Shown: one piece after another, positions 16,992 to 25,897 of the stretch
How positions within the stretch are numbered: the first letter of the stretch is position 1
Layout of the letters: the number at the start of each line of letters is the position of its first letter
From: Kiloniellaceae bacterium
GTDB taxonomy: Bacteria > Pseudomonadota > Alphaproteobacteria > Kiloniellales > J153
Reading direction: 5' to 3'
Assembly (NCBI GenBank): GCA_021776135.1
Contig: JAJFGL010000035.1
Location: 1 to 64,000, forward strand
DNA: 64,000 nucleotides
Translations under genes and position numbers: made by a program
Notes under the pieces: model-generated
The model's database searches: none
Told to the model about the DNA's origin: nothing
The model's input: only the letters and a program-made list of their open reading frames with translations

Positions 16992-18341
16992 ATGCGGGAC
17001 CGAATCGGCACCCTTTTATCCAAATACGACCGGCGGGTGCCTCGTTACACGAGCTATCCCACGGCGCCTCATTTCGGCCCGCAGGTTGGGCCCGGCGATT
17101 ACCGGCGCTGGCTGGCGGAACTCGATCCCGAAGCGCCGCTGTCGCTGTACCTTCATATCCCATTTTGCGACAGCCTGTGCTGGTTCTGCGGCTGTCATAC
17201 CAAGGTCGTGCAGAGGCGGCGGCCCATCGCCCAGTATCTCGAGGTACTGGCCCAGGAAATCGATTTGGCCGCCGAGGCCCTGGGGCCCCGGCGCCGGGTC
17301 TGCCATGTGCATTTCGGCGGCGGCTCGCCAAGTATCCTGAGCCCGGATGAGATCGAGGCTGTTTTCGCCCGGTTGAACGCCTGTTTCGACATTACCGGCG
17401 ATGCCGATATCGCGATTGAGATCGACCCGCGCGATCTGGACTTGGCGGTGATTCCGGCCTTGGCGCGGGGCGGCGTCAATCGGGCCAGCATCGGCTTGCA
17501 GGATCTCAGCCGCAAGGTTCAGGCCGCCGTGAACCGCATGCAGTCTTTCGAGGAAACCGAGGAGGCGGTCGAGACTTTGCGCGCCGCCGGCATCGGCGCC
17601 ATCAACATCGATCTTATGTACGGCCTGCCTCATCAGGACGTGGCCGCCGTGGAGGAGACCATAGACGGCGCCCTGGCGCTGGAACCGGACCGGCTGTGTT
17701 TGTTCGGTTACGCCCACGTTCCCTGGATGAAAAAGCATCAGCGCCTGATCGACGAAGCCGCCCTGCCGGGGCCGGAAGCGCGCTTCGCCCAGTACATGGC
17801 GGCGTCTAGCCGCTTGGTGGGCGCGGGCTATCGCTGGATCGGTATCGATCACTTCGCCAGGCCGGAGGATCCTTTGGCGGTGGCGGCGGAGGCCGGCGCC
17901 CTAAGACGTAATTTCCAGGGCTATACCACCGATGACGCGGTGGCGCGGATCGGTTTCGGCCCTTCCGCCATAGGGGTCATGCCGCAAGGCTTTATCCAAA
18001 ATACGACGGCCATGGCCGCGTACCGGGATGGGATCGGACGCGGCGATTTGCCGATCGCGCGCGGCCGGGCCTTGAGCGCAGACGACCGTCTTCGCGGGGC
18101 GGTCATAGAGCGCCTGATGTGCGATCTGAAGGTCGATCTGGGCCACTTTGGGGGCGATTTTACGGCCGAAGCCGCGGCCCTGGACGAGATGCGCGCCGAC
18201 GGCCTGGTCGAGATAGACCGGGGCGCGGCCGGGCCTGTTATTCGCGTCACCGCGAAAGGACGGCCCTTCGTGCGCGCCGCCTGCGCGGTTTTCGATTCTT
18301 ATCTAACCCCCAGCGAAACCCGCCACGCCCGCGCGGTTTAG
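16992..18341 (+). CDS. hemN: Oxygen-independent coproporphyrinogen III oxidase
   Basis: A 449-residue radical SAM enzyme that decarboxylates coproporphyrinogen III to protoporphyrinogen IX without O2 in haem synthesis. The cluster motif is C59xxxC63xxC66 followed by Cys68, as in true HemN, and the N-terminal PRYTSYPTAPHF is diagnostic against HemW-type relatives. FGGGSPSIL and the C-terminal HemN domain are present. Expression under low oxygen is indicated by the FNR box 39 bp before the ATG. No Shine-Dalgarno is visible and the predicted transcript start is almost at the ATG, so the mRNA may be leaderless. Confidence 0.95.
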   Translation: MRDRIGTLLSKYDRRVPRYTSYPTAPHFGPQVGPGDYRRWLAELDPEAPLSLYLHIPFCDSLCWFCGCHTKVVQRRRPIAQYLEVLAQEIDLAAEALGPRRRVCHVHFGGGSPSILSPDEIEAVFARLNACFDITGDADIAIEIDPRDLDLAVIPALARGGVNRASIGLQDLSRKVQAAVNRMQSFEETEEAVETLRAAGIGAINIDLMYGLPHQDVAAVEETIDGALALEPDRLCLFGYAHVPWMKKHQRLIDEAALPGPEARFAQYMAASSRLVGAGYRWIGIDHFARPEDPLAVAAEAGALRRNFQGYTTDDAVARIGFGPSAIGVMPQGFIQNTTAMAAYRDGIGRGDLPIARGRALSADDRLRGAVIERLMCDLKVDLGHFGGDFTAEAAALDEMRADGLVEIDRGAAGPVIRVTAKGRPFVRAACAVFDSYLTPSETRHARAV

Positions 18342-18353
18342 ATCGCTTAGCCT

Positions 18354-19085
18354 TTAAGACCTCATGCGCCGGGCGAGATCGACCATATCGGCTGCGATAA
18401 CGTCCCAGTCGGCATCGGGCGCCAGGTCGCTGGTCTGGCCGGCGCCGTGCTCGCTTGGGCGGGGGACGAAGGCGGTCTTCAACCCCACCGCGCGGGCGGC
18501 GGCCAGATCGCTATTATGGGCGGCGACCATCATGACCTCGTTCGGGGCCAGACCCAGGGCCGCGGCCGAGGCCAGGTACACCGCCGGTTGCGGTTTGTAG
18601 GCGCGGGCGATTTCGGCGCCCAGGATCGCGTCCCAGGGCAAACCGGCGTACTTGGCAAGCCAGGTCATAAGGGCGATGGAACCGTTGGAGCAGGGGGCGA
18701 TGACGTAATCGGGCTTGAGGGCGTTTAATCCCGCCACGCAGTCGGGCCAGGGCGGCAACTTTTCCCAGGCCCGGTTCAAGACCTCGCGCGCCGCCGCGTC
18801 GATGGACCCCTCCAGGCCGAATTCCAGAAGCGTGGCGTCCAGATTTTCCCGGTGCAGCAGGTCCAGGGCGACATAGCCGCGCCCGCCGCCGCGTACCGCC
18901 TCCATGGCCGGTTGGTACTTCGCCCGCCAGCTATCGGCGAAGGCAAGCCCATCGATGGCAAGGCCGCGCGCGTTACAAAATGCCTCGGATTCCCGCGCCA
19001 CGCCCGACCGCCAATCGACCAGCGTTCCGAAGACATCGAAGATCAAGGCCCTAACCAAAGGCGCCTCCCACGAGATAGTTTGCAT
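18354..19085 (-). CDS. Haloacid dehalogenase type II (HAD superfamily)
   Basis: A 243-residue HAD hydrolase of the (S)-2-haloacid dehalogenase group. Nucleophile Asp lies in IFDVFGTLVDW, motif II Ser in APCSNGSIALM, motif III Lys in RAYKPQPAVY, and the acidic motif is MMVAAHNSDLAAA. The AAHNSDLAAARAVGL pattern is characteristic of type II enzymes, which hydrolyse short 2-haloalkanoates; many relatives have other substrates. It is convergent with hemN (12 bp between stops). The first residues MQTISWEAPL are poorly conserved, so the start could be slightly internal. Confidence 0.87.
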   Translation of the reverse strand: MQTISWEAPLVRALIFDVFGTLVDWRSGVARESEAFCNARGLAIDGLAFADSWRAKYQPAMEAVRGGGRGYVALDLLHRENLDATLLEFGLEGSIDAAAREVLNRAWEKLPPWPDCVAGLNALKPDYVIAPCSNGSIALMTWLAKYAGLPWDAILGAEIARAYKPQPAVYLASAAALGLAPNEVMMVAAHNSDLAAARAVGLKTAFVPRPSEHGAGQTSDLAPDADWDVIAADMVDLARRMRS

Positions 19086-19155
19086 AGAACGGTCAATATC
19101 TTTATTGGCGAGCGCACGGACAGACCTATTACAGCAATCAGCCTCAAATCATTTC

Positions 19156-20316
19156 ATGCCGGATAAGATTATGAAGCAACTTCTATTCGCCACGCGCACA
19201 AAATTAAACATTCCCAACTGGTTAATCGGTGTGGCTCTTATTGGGGTTCTACTTTTAATTTCCCACGGGATAAGAGACCACAGAGAGAATTTCGAGGTTT
19301 TCCTCTTCGATTATGAATTTGGCCTTATGAGGCGGGGGCTTCCTGGCGCGCTAGTAAATTTAATCCCGTTCAATATAGAGAAATATTTTATCTACAATGC
19401 GTTCTACGGAACCGTTTCGATCTTTTTGTATTTCTTTATCTTGGTCCTGTTTTGGAAAGCGCTACGCTTGAAACACGACCAAGACATGTCGAGTAAAATC
19501 TTGTTTTGCTTAGTCATCTTGATGAGCCCCCTGTTTTTCAAAAACCTCATGCTCGATTTCGGGCGTGTTGATCTCTTGGGTTTCATGGGATTGTTTTTGT
19601 TCGCGGCCGCCTCGACTCGTGTTCAACGCATTTTGATAATATTACTGCCGCCGGTTCTTATTTTATCCCATGAAGCGCAGATTATTTTCACGGTCGCACC
19701 CATGATGGCGATTTTCATGATTGGCGCCTTGCACGATCAAGCTCTCTTCAAGATCCGCAATTTAGGGCCCTTGGTTTTGTCGCTCGCCCTGTCTTTGGGT
19801 GTGACGCTGTATTTTCTTCTACATCCCGTTCCCGACGTGGATCGTCATGTGCTTAACACCTATCTGGCGAATCAGAGCCCCTACACCGTTAATGGGCGGT
19901 CATGGCTTTTATATGAAAATTTCGAAGCGAATATGCGCGCTGCGCTGGATAGTAAGAACCTGGCCCGCCAACTAAACGCCAGTCCGTTGTATGTCTTAGC
20001 GCTGATTTTGCACTGGCCCGTGATCGTGGTTCTGAAACGCATTTATGAGCGCGTGGACAGCCGTAATCTCAGATTCTCATGCGTCCTGATTTGCCTTTGC
20101 GTCGCGGCGCAATGCTTCGTTTATATCCTCGGGATCGATTTCTCGCGCTGGATGGCGAACATATTCACGTCTTTTGTGGCCATGCTGCTATATCTGATCC
20201 ATCGCTATGACTTGGACGATGTGCTCGTGGATCATGTCTCGCGTCACCGCAACCTGTTTATCGCGCTGGTATTCATATTATTGCCGATTCCGAAGTTTGG
20301 TATTGTCGTGCCTTGA
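19156..20316 (+). CDS. Polytopic membrane protein of unknown function, AT-rich
   Basis: About 386 residues with roughly nine to ten predicted membrane helices (for example LIGVALIGVLLLISHGI, FYGTVSIFLYFFILVLFW, ILIILLPPVLILSHEA). A conserved-looking short stretch after the first helix reads FLFDYEFGLMRRGLPGAL. The layout recalls polysaccharide polymerase or GT-C-like glycosyltransferase membrane proteins but no catalytic motif can be assigned. Start chosen at ATG 19156; ATG 19171 is equally possible. Base composition is clearly richer in AT than the genes on both sides, hinting at transfer. There is no companion sugar gene nearby. Confidence 0.7.
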   Translation: MPDKIMKQLLFATRTKLNIPNWLIGVALIGVLLLISHGIRDHRENFEVFLFDYEFGLMRRGLPGALVNLIPFNIEKYFIYNAFYGTVSIFLYFFILVLFWKALRLKHDQDMSSKILFCLVILMSPLFFKNLMLDFGRVDLLGFMGLFLFAAASTRVQRILIILLPPVLILSHEAQIIFTVAPMMAIFMIGALHDQALFKIRNLGPLVLSLALSLGVTLYFLLHPVPDVDRHVLNTYLANQSPYTVNGRSWLLYENFEANMRAALDSKNLARQLNASPLYVLALILHWPVIVVLKRIYERVDSRNLRFSCVLICLCVAAQCFVYILGIDFSRWMANIFTSFVAMLLYLIHRYDLDDVLVDHVSRHRNLFIALVFILLPIPKFGIVVP

Positions 20317-20334
20317 TTTCGCCTCGCGTGCCGG

Positions 20335-21153
20335 TTATCGCAACAAGGTGTCGAGGCCGCCGCTTAGGAGGGCGTCGAGGAGGCGCAAGGAATCCAGGGC
20401 GCCGTGGGCGTCGCCTTTTTCGAAGTCCACTTCCGTGACCGCCATGGTGTTGGTCACATGGGCGAAGCACAGGACCGGGTGCGCCTTGGCCGCCGCGAAG
20501 GCATAGAGGGCGGCGGTTTCCATTTCGATCGCCGCCAGGCCCAGGGCCCGGCCTTCCTCGATCACCGCCTGGGTCTCGCGAAACGGCGCGTCCGTGGTCC
20601 AGGTACGGCCCTTATGGACGCGCAGGCCCCCGTCCGCATGGACGCTCAGACCCCCGTCCGCCAAGGCGCGCCAGGCGGCGTCGATCAGCTTTGGATCGGC
20701 GGCGGCGAAGTCGGCGGGCGGCAGGTAATGATAGCTGGTGCCCTCGTCGCGCCAGGCTTCCTCGGCGAGCACGTAATAGGGGGTCTCGCCCAGGGACTTG
20801 AGCTGGCCGGACGAAGTGATGCTGATTAGAAGGCGGCACCCGCTGGCGAACATCTGTTCGGCGAGAAGCACCGCATAGGGGGCGCCGACGGCGTTGCCGA
20901 CAATGCCGATCCTCTGGCCCCGCCGCTCGAATTCGAACATCTCGGAATGATAACAGGCCCAGGCCGCCGCCGGCCTCGCCTGACTGGTATCGCGCAGATA
21001 GCTAAGGATATCGCCATCGGGATCGAGCAGGCAAAGCTCCGGCACCTCGGCCGCGGCCAGGCCTTTCTGGCGCCGCGCCTCGCGCAACAGGTTCCCGGCC
21101 TGGAACACCGAGGGCGCGCCGTGTTGCTTATGGCGAAGGATGGGCGGTTTCAT
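20335..21153 (-). CDS. Nucleoside phosphorylase family protein (uridine/AMP nucleosidase type)
   Basis: A 272-residue PNP/UDP phosphorylase-fold protein. The family signatures ACYHSEMFEFERRGQRIGIVG, LISITSSGQLK and the substrate loop AIEMETAALYAFA are present. IEMETAALY is the ribose/base-binding motif of uridine phosphorylases. Substrate preference is not certain. Start chosen at ATG 21153 (MKPPILRHKQHG); the longer frame adds 57 poor residues. It contains a 24-bp in-frame duplication at 20614-20661, repeating eight residues (SVHADGGL/RVHKGR region). It is divergent from the response regulator. Confidence 0.85.
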   Translation of the reverse strand: MKPPILRHKQHGAPSVFQAGNLLREARRQKGLAAAEVPELCLLDPDGDILSYLRDTSQARPAAAWACYHSEMFEFERRGQRIGIVGNAVGAPYAVLLAEQMFASGCRLLISITSSGQLKSLGETPYYVLAEEAWRDEGTSYHYLPPADFAAADPKLIDAAWRALADGGLSVHADGGLRVHKGRTWTTDAPFRETQAVIEEGRALGLAAIEMETAALYAFAAAKAHPVLCFAHVTNTMAVTEVDFEKGDAHGALDSLRLLDALLSGGLDTLLR

Positions 21154-21235
21154 ACGGGTTTCATACCGGCGTGAGGCTTTCGTGATACAATGAGCATAGC
21201 TTATTAGGCGGGGAACATACTGGACCGTGGCCGGA

Positions 21236-21943
21236 ATGACGAACAAGATTCTAGTGATCGAGGACAGCGTGGATATCGCCGATCTGGTGGCCTTGCACCT
21301 GGGCGATCTGGGCTGCGAGGTCAAGGTGGCGGGGGACGGTGCGTCCGGCCTGCAATTGGCGCGCGCCGGCGGTTACGATCTCATCGTCCTCGATCTCATG
21401 CTGCCCGGTCTCGACGGGCTGGAGATCTGCCGCCGCTTGCGCGCGGAGGCAGATACCACGCCGATCCTGATGCTGACCGCTAAATCCGCCGAGATCGACC
21501 GGGTTCTGGGTCTGGAGATCGGCGCCGACGACTATCTGACCAAGCCCTTCAGCATCCGCGAACTGGTCGCGCGGGTGAAAGCGATCCTGCGCCGCAGCGA
21601 GATGCTGGCCAAGAATCCGCCCAAGGAAGCCCCCCGGATCGACATCGGCGGCATGACCATCGACGCCGCCCGGCGCAGCGTGCATGTGGCCGGGAACCCG
21701 GTCGAGCTAACCGCCAAGGAGTTCGACCTTCTGGTCCAGTTCGCGCGCAATCCGGGCCGGGTTTATAGCCGCCAGCACTTGCTCGATCTGGTCTGGGGGA
21801 GTGGGCACCTGGGCTACGAACATACGGTCAATTCCCATATCAACCGCCTGCGCGGCAAGATCGAAGCCGATCCGGCCAATCCGCGCTTCGTCCTGACCGT
21901 CTGGGGCGTGGGTTACAAATTCAGCGACCGGCTTTCGCCGTGA
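21236..21943 (+). CDS. OmpR-family response regulator
   Basis: About 235 residues: receiver domain with phospho-acceptor Asp53 in LIVLDLMLPG, acidic pair in VIEDS, Lys in LTKPFS, followed by a winged-helix DNA-binding domain (LTAKEFDLLVQFARNPGRVYSRQHLLDLVWG). The ATG at 21236 is chosen; a GTG at 21227 sits closer to GGGGAAC and is also possible. Its last codon overlaps the start of the kinase gene (GTGA), so the pair is translationally coupled. The downstream spondin-domain gene could be a target, which is only inference. Confidence 0.93.
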   Translation: MTNKILVIEDSVDIADLVALHLGDLGCEVKVAGDGASGLQLARAGGYDLIVLDLMLPGLDGLEICRRLRAEADTTPILMLTAKSAEIDRVLGLEIGADDYLTKPFSIRELVARVKAILRRSEMLAKNPPKEAPRIDIGGMTIDAARRSVHVAGNPVELTAKEFDLLVQFARNPGRVYSRQHLLDLVWGSGHLGYEHTVNSHINRLRGKIEADPANPRFVLTVWGVGYKFSDRLSP

Positions 21944-23424
21944 CCCTGGCCCCGCGCAGCCTGCACGGTAAACTGGTGGCCGCCCTGGTGGTGCTGATCG
22001 GGGCGATCGGCGTGTCGTCCGTGATCCTGACTCTGGGCACGACCCGAATGTACCTGGAAGAGGTCAATCAGAAGCTCCATCGCTCCCTGGCCGAAAGCCT
22101 GGTCGCCGACAGCGACTTGGTGCGCGGCACGACCATCAACCACGCGGCCCTGGAAAAAGCCTTCCGTAGCCTGATGATCGTCAACCCGGCGATCGAGGTC
22201 TATCTGCTGGACGCGAAGGGGGCGATCCTGGCGTTCTCCGCGCCGCCGGGAAAGGTCAGGCGCACGCACATCGGCCTGGCGCCCGTGGCCGCGTTCCTGA
22301 AAGGCGGCGAAGCTTTTCCCATTCGCGGCGAGGATCCGAGAGACCCGGCGGGGTACAAGGTATTCTCCGTGGCCCCGGTTATGGATGGCGGGGTCTTGTC
22401 CGGTTACCTCTATGTTGTGCTGGGGGGCCAAGCCTACGATTCCGTGGTCCGTGTTTTTCAGGGCAGTTACATCCTGCGCCTAGCCGCCGGCGTGGCGGCG
22501 GCGGGTCTGGTCTTGGCCCTGGCCGCCGGGGCCTTGTCCTTCGTCTGGCTGACCCGGCGCCCGCGCCGTCTATCAGCCGCGCTCGAAGCCTTCAAGAAGA
22601 GCGATTTCCAGGAACCCTTGAGGCTTGAAGGCTGGCGCCCGAGCCCGCACGGCGACGAGGTCGACAATCTGGGCCTGACCGTCGAGAGCATGTCGCGGCG
22701 CATGGTCCGGCAGATCGCGCAGCTGCGCCAGGCGGATTCGGCGCGCCGCGACATGGTCGCCAACATCTCCCACGATTTGCGCACGCCCCTGACCTCGCTT
22801 CAGGGCTATCTGGAAACCGTCTTAATGAAGGGCGGGGACTTGGCCCCGGAACGGCGCGAGCACTATATCGAGCTGGCCTTGAAGCACTGCCAGCGCCTGG
22901 GCCAACTGACCGAGGAATTGTTCGAGCTCGCCAAACTGGAGAGCGACCGGCCGCCCATGCACATCGAATCTTTTTCTCTGGAGGAATTAGCGCAGGATGT
23001 GGTGCAGAAGTTCCGGCTCGAAGCGGAAAAGCGCGGCATAACCCTGGACATGCAAATCCCGGGCGATGCCTCGGCGGTGGCCGGCGACATCGCCTTGATC
23101 GAAAGGGTGTTGGAAAACCTGATCGAGAACGCCCTGCGCTATACCCCGGCCGGCGGCCGTATTTGTGTTTCGCTGATTCACGGCGACGGGCAGGTCGCGG
23201 CGCAAATAACCGATACCGGACGCGGGATCGAGCACGCGGAGTTGCCGCATATTTTCGAACGATTCTACCGGGTCGAGAAGGCGCGCGGCGACGCCGCCGA
23301 AGGCGCCGGCTTGGGTCTGGCCATCGTGCGGCGGATATTACAGCTTCACGACAGCGCCATTGAGGTCGAGAGCGAACCGGGAGTCGGCACCAGTTTTCGC
23401 TTTGCCCTGCCGGCCAGCGGCTGA
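21940..23424 (+). CDS. Sensor histidine kinase with HAMP domain
   Basis: A 494-residue membrane kinase. Helices lie at about 11-33 and 178-204, enclosing a periplasmic sensor domain of roughly 145 residues; a HAMP linker follows, then HisKA with His278 in NISHDLRTPLTSL and a HATPase with NLIENALRYTP, DTGRGIEHAEL and GAGLGLAIV. The GTG start overlaps the response regulator stop by four bases, making an orthodox two-component pair. The NISHDLRTPLTSLQGYLET stretch is typical of BaeS/PhoR-like kinases that watch envelope or metabolite state; the signal is unknown. Confidence 0.93.
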   Translation: MTLAPRSLHGKLVAALVVLIGAIGVSSVILTLGTTRMYLEEVNQKLHRSLAESLVADSDLVRGTTINHAALEKAFRSLMIVNPAIEVYLLDAKGAILAFSAPPGKVRRTHIGLAPVAAFLKGGEAFPIRGEDPRDPAGYKVFSVAPVMDGGVLSGYLYVVLGGQAYDSVVRVFQGSYILRLAAGVAAAGLVLALAAGALSFVWLTRRPRRLSAALEAFKKSDFQEPLRLEGWRPSPHGDEVDNLGLTVESMSRRMVRQIAQLRQADSARRDMVANISHDLRTPLTSLQGYLETVLMKGGDLAPERREHYIELALKHCQRLGQLTEELFELAKLESDRPPMHIESFSLEELAQDVVQKFRLEAEKRGITLDMQIPGDASAVAGDIALIERVLENLIENALRYTPAGGRICVSLIHGDGQVAAQITDTGRGIEHAELPHIFERFYRVEKARGDAAEGAGLGLAIVRRILQLHDSAIEVESEPGVGTSFRFALPASG

Positions 23425-23559
23425 ATCGAACTTCACGCTAACGTGTACCGAATCAGGTCCGGCGCGATCTTTGCGTGATATTCGCGGGATCACCGCGTGA
23501 CGAATGGCGGCAATGCTTCCGGCTTCAACTCAGACTCACATGCTAGGGAGCCCAGCATA

Positions 23560-24252
23560 ATGAATGTTTTATTTCGTGGCCTCGGACTCGGCCTCATGGT
23601 GGCCGGTTTGTCCGCTGGCGCTGTTCTTTCCGCCGCCGCCGACGGCGACGGCAGGACATACGCGGTTAGCATCACCAACTTGCACAAGTTTCAAGTCGTC
23701 ACGCCGCCGGCGGTAATCGCCCATAAAGGCGGCTACGCCTTGTTCCAGATCGGCCACGCCGCCAGCGATGGCCTTGCCGAGCTGGCCGAGACCGGGAGCC
23801 CCGCGGGTGTCGCCGACGAGGCGTCGCTCGATCTTAATGTAGCGGCGGTGGCGACCGGCGGCGGCCCGATCCTGCCGGGCCACACCCAGGTCATCGAGAT
23901 CGCGGTTCCCGAGGGGGCTGGTTTGCTCAGCGTCGCCGCCATGTTGGCGGGCACCAACGATGCTTTCGCGGCGGTTCGCGCTTTACGCCTGCCCCGTGGC
24001 AGGCGCACCGCCCAGGCGCGCGGCACGGTCTACGATGCCGGCAGCGAAGCCAACAACGAAGACTGCGATTTCATTCCCGGTCCTCCTTGCGGCAACGGCA
24101 ATAACGAGCGCGCCACGGAGGGCGCCGAGGGTTTCGTTCATGTCCATAACGGCGTTCATGGCGGTGCGGGCTTGAACCCGGCCGATTCGGATTGGCGCAA
24201 TCCGGGTATCGATATTTCGGTTCGGCGGGTGCGCGGAGGCGACGACGGCTAA
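23560..24252 (+). CDS. Secreted spondin-domain protein
   Basis: A 230-residue exported protein. Residues 1-27 form a signal peptide ending near LSAAADG. The mature part matches the Spondin_N domain found in marine and environmental bacteria: YAVSITNLHKFQVVTPP, a GHASDGLAELAETG-like stretch, MLAGTNDAFAAV, YDAGSEANNEDC, and EGFVHVHNGVHGG. In animals this fold binds metal and matrix; bacterial roles are unproven. The C-terminus has a cysteine pair in DCDFIPGPPCGN. The start MNVLFRG follows an upstream frame that lacks a signal. It sits 135 bp after the two-component pair. Confidence 0.85.
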   Translation: MNVLFRGLGLGLMVAGLSAGAVLSAAADGDGRTYAVSITNLHKFQVVTPPAVIAHKGGYALFQIGHAASDGLAELAETGSPAGVADEASLDLNVAAVATGGGPILPGHTQVIEIAVPEGAGLLSVAAMLAGTNDAFAAVRALRLPRGRRTAQARGTVYDAGSEANNEDCDFIPGPPCGNGNNERATEGAEGFVHVHNGVHGGAGLNPADSDWRNPGIDISVRRVRGGDDG

Positions 24253-24271
24253 GACCGTTTCCCCGCCCAGG

Positions 24272-24303
24272 ACACCGGCTGCCGGGAGGGCGGTGGCCGG
24301 TGT
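24272..24303 (+). terminator. Possible hairpin terminator after spondin-domain gene
   Basis: ACACCGGC at 24272-24279 and GCCGGTGT at 24296-24303 form a perfect 8-bp stem with a 16-nt loop 20 bp after the stop codon. No T-run follows (only TTTAGC), so this is a weak intrinsic terminator or serves both converging genes. Confidence 0.35.
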
Positions 24304-24325
24304 TTAGCGATTCCAGAGCACCGGC

Positions 24326-24502
24326 TCAGCCGGTCATCTTCATGTCTTCAAGCACCTGATCGCGGTATTCTGGATCCCAGACGATCCGGTCCAGATCGAT
24401 GGCCTTCGCCACGCCCCTTGCCATCGGCGCGTCTTGCCGCTGGACATTCAGGCGCCCGGGTTCGGTTTTACGCCGCAAACCCATTGTCTTCCTCTGTTTC
24501 AT
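24326..24502 (-). CDS. Small conserved-looking protein of unknown function
   Basis: A 58-residue protein (70 if the upstream ATG at 24538 is used). The N-terminus is basic (MKQRKTMGLRRKTEPGRLN); the C-terminal half reads AIDLDRIVWDPEYRDQVLEDM, with the look of a real amphipathic helix. I choose ATG 24502 because GGGGGAAC lies about 9 bp upstream; the 24538 ATG has no proper ribosome site. No known domain. It is divergent from the MFS transporter and convergent with the spondin gene, filling an otherwise empty gap. Confidence 0.55.
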   Translation of the reverse strand: MKQRKTMGLRRKTEPGRLNVQRQDAPMARGVAKAIDLDRIVWDPEYRDQVLEDMKMTG

Positions 24503-24681
24503 CGCACGGTTCCCCCGCAAGGCGGTTTCCTCTTCCATCCCCTATAACTTGGGCACTAATCCAGGCGGGATAGGGGCGGGGGCGGTATATTCTTGAGGCA
24601 ATTGTGAGGCGGTTTTGAGGCAGAATCTCCCTGGACGGACCTCCCTTGCCGGTTTTCGCCTCCGGGTGTAAACCGGAAGCC

Positions 24682-25884
24682 ATGCAGCAGACTTCGGCAC
24701 GCTTGGCCCTGGTGTTTTCATGCCTCGGTCATGCTTACATGCACATGTTCACGGCCTTCTACTTCGTTATCGTGCTTTCTCTCGAGGATGTGTGGCAGCG
24801 GCCTTATCACGAGTTGATCGAACTCTGGACCCTGGGTTCGCTACTGGTCGGTCTGGCCGCTTTACCCGCCGGTTGGCTGGGCGACCGCTTGGGCGCCGCC
24901 AAGATGATGATCGTGTTTTTCGTCGGTCTTGGTCTCGCGGGCATGGCTTGCGGTTTCGCCGAGGATACGGACGCGCTGCTCATCGGACTTTCGGCGCTTG
25001 GTTTGTTCAGCGCCATCTATCACCCGGTAGGCATTGCCTGGGTCGTGCGCAACGCCCGTATGCGCGGCAAGGCGCTTGGTATCAACGGCGTGTTCGGAAG
25101 CATCGGTATCGCCATCGCGGGCCTAGTCGCGGGCGGCTTGATCGACGCCTTTAGTTGGCGCGCGGCTTTTATCGTGCCGGGGACGGTTTGCCTTGTTACG
25201 GGGTTGGCTTTGTGGCTTTGCCTGCATCTGGGCCTGATCGGCGAAGGGACGCAAGTTGTCCGCGAAGCCAAGCCGGAAAGCCGGCACGACATGTTGCGCG
25301 CGATCCTGATCCTGCTCTTGACCATGACCATCATGGGGATCGTGTTTCAGGCAACCCAGGCGGCAATTCCCAAGGTCTTCGATCTGCGTCTGCGCGATAT
25401 CGCCGGGGAGGGCGCCTTGGGTATCGGTTTGCTGGTTGCCGGGGTTTATGCGATCGGCGGCGTGACCCAACTCATTGGCGGGTTTCTGGCGGACAAGTTT
25501 CCACTCAAGCCTGTCTATCTGCTGTCGTTTCTTTTGCAGGCTTTCGCCCTTGCCGCCGTGGCCACCCTGGTCAGCCTGCCCTTGATCGCGGTCACCGCGC
25601 TGGTGGTTCTGCTCAGCGTCGTGGCCCTGCCGGCGGAAAACATGATGTTGGCCCGCTACACGCCCGAGCGTCACCATAGCCTCATGTACGGCGTGAAGTT
25701 CGTTCTCGCCTTCGGCACCGCGCCGCTGTCGATTTTGCTGGTATCGCGCATTCAGGCGCAAACCGGCGAGTTCGTGGTTCTGTTCCTGGCACTCGCCGCC
25801 CTGACCCTGGCCGCGACCCTGGCCGCGCTTCTGCTCCCCGGCGAATGGCGCCGCGCCCGCGCCCTGCCCGTGGCGGCGGAGTAG
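24682..25884 (+). CDS. MFS transporter
   Basis: About 400 residues with twelve predicted membrane helices. The MFS loop signature between helices 2 and 3 appears as PAGWLGDRLGAAKMM, and the matching loop in the second half as GFLADKFPLKPVY. N-terminal LGHAYMHMFTAFYFVIVLSL resembles the fosmidomycin-resistance/oxalate-formate-like branch, but substrate is not assigned. The ATG at 24682 is used because CCGGAAG precedes it; the upstream ATG adds a polar stretch. A VOC-family gene follows after 13 bp in the same direction. Confidence 0.9.
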   Translation: MQQTSARLALVFSCLGHAYMHMFTAFYFVIVLSLEDVWQRPYHELIELWTLGSLLVGLAALPAGWLGDRLGAAKMMIVFFVGLGLAGMACGFAEDTDALLIGLSALGLFSAIYHPVGIAWVVRNARMRGKALGINGVFGSIGIAIAGLVAGGLIDAFSWRAAFIVPGTVCLVTGLALWLCLHLGLIGEGTQVVREAKPESRHDMLRAILILLLTMTIMGIVFQATQAAIPKVFDLRLRDIAGEGALGIGLLVAGVYAIGGVTQLIGGFLADKFPLKPVYLLSFLLQAFALAAVATLVSLPLIAVTALVVLLSVVALPAENMMLARYTPERHHSLMYGVKFVLAFGTAPLSILLVSRIQAQTGEFVVLFLALAALTLAATLAALLLPGEWRRARALPVAAE

Positions 25885-25897
25885 GGGCGTACAAGCC

